The notes beneath the pieces are model-generated. The model did not search any database. It was not told where the DNA came from and saw only the letters and a program-made list of their open reading frames with translations. From assembly GCA_029289015.1 (NCBI GenBank), contig JARFUL010000246.1, positions 1 to 6,673 of the forward strand: DNA of 6,673 nucleotides. The letters are read 5' to 3'. Position numbers and translations under genes: made by a program. This document shows, piece after piece, positions 6,439 through 6,673 of this stretch. Position 1 is the stretch's first letter, and the number at the start of each line of letters is the position of its first letter. Source of the DNA: Syntrophobacteria bacterium. Lineage in GTDB: Bacteria; Desulfobacterota; Syntrophobacteria; JARFUL01.

Positions 6439-6673
6439 CGACCTTCTTGAAGGATTCGAGGCCAGGCTCAAGAGAGATGATGAGGCCAGGGCCCAGGTGC
6501 GCCGCGCGGTGGCCGCGGTGGCCCTGTTATTCGTCCTTGGGGTTGCAGCATACTTTGTGCTCAGGCCCGGCACGGTCCGCGTCAAGTCGGTGACCTTCAA
6601 GGGAAGATCGGGGCTGGTCACCGTTGAGGCCGGCCACAGCTTACGGCTCTCCCCGGTGGATCCCCTCAAGGTG
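6422..6673 (+). CDS. Single-pass membrane protein of unknown function, 3' end outside the window (partial)
   Basis: The frame is open from ATG 6422 to the right edge, giving 84 residues without a stop. The protein begins with a charged cytoplasmic-type segment, MTLLDNDLLEGFEARLKRDD (1-20), that continues to an arginine pair near 27-28. A hydrophobic helix follows (about 29-47, VAAVALLFVLGVAAYFVL), and then a polar segment starting RPGTVRVKSVTFKG. Basic residues before the helix and the mostly polar remainder suggest an N-in, C-out anchor with an extracytoplasmic domain of unknown size. It overlaps the end of the pseudouridine synthase gene by 17 bases, or by 8 if the TTG at 6431 is used, so it is probably translated with it. 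I do not recognise the family. The codon pattern resembles its neighbours (GC-rich third positions, AGG for Arg), so it looks like a real gene. Confidence -1.
   Translation, partial: MTLLDNDLLEGFEARLKRDDEARAQVRRAVAAVALLFVLGVAAYFVLRPGTVRVKSVTFKGRSGLVTVEAGHSLRLSPVDPLKV

Overview
The window is a compact, GC-rich, gene-dense stretch with every gene on the + strand. It holds six complete housekeeping genes and the start of a seventh. In order: a DHH/CBS/tRNA-nucleotidyltransferase fusion protein, a small site-2 protease-like membrane metallopeptidase, tryptophanyl-tRNA synthetase (trpS), the condensin partners scpA and scpB, an RluB/RsuA-type pseudouridine synthase, and a truncated single-pass membrane protein of unknown function. 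From general knowledge, this gene content and order, and especially the DHH-CBS-nucleotidyltransferase fusion next to an M50 peptidase, trpS and scpAB, recall Geobacter-like and other former Deltaproteobacteria (Desulfobacterota). That placement is an inference from architecture and synteny, not from a search. Arg AGG and Ile ATA codons are frequent despite the high GC content. A predicted [4Fe-4S] site in TrpRS would fit an anaerobe.

Layout: 21-2666 is the fusion protein. After a 2-base gap, 2669-3301 is the peptidase, which starts with GTG. A 37-base spacer with a ribosome binding site precedes trpS (3339-4322). Its stop codon shares one base with the scpA start (TGATG). scpA (4322-5095) is followed by a 45-base gap and scpB (5141-5683). 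The scpB stop overlaps the start of the pseudouridine synthase gene by 4 bases (ATGA). That gene (5680-6438) overlaps the last, partial gene, which runs off the right edge. No convincing intrinsic terminator lies between any two genes, so co-transcription is likely. An AT-rich patch at the end of the peptidase gene contains a possible internal promoter for trpS and the genes after it.

Functionally the window combines RNA maturation and decoding (tRNA 3'-end addition, tRNA-Trp charging, rRNA pseudouridylation), chromosome organisation (ScpA and ScpB, the non-SMC partners of the SMC complex) and a membrane peptidase. I found no mobile element, CRISPR array, tRNA, rRNA or riboswitch. I see no evidence for a novel defence or biosynthetic system; this looks like a conserved core-genome neighbourhood. 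The points most worth checking are the cysteine quartet in TrpRS, the changed catalytic motif of the pseudouridine synthase, the uncharacterised membrane protein at the right edge, and the possible internal promoter.
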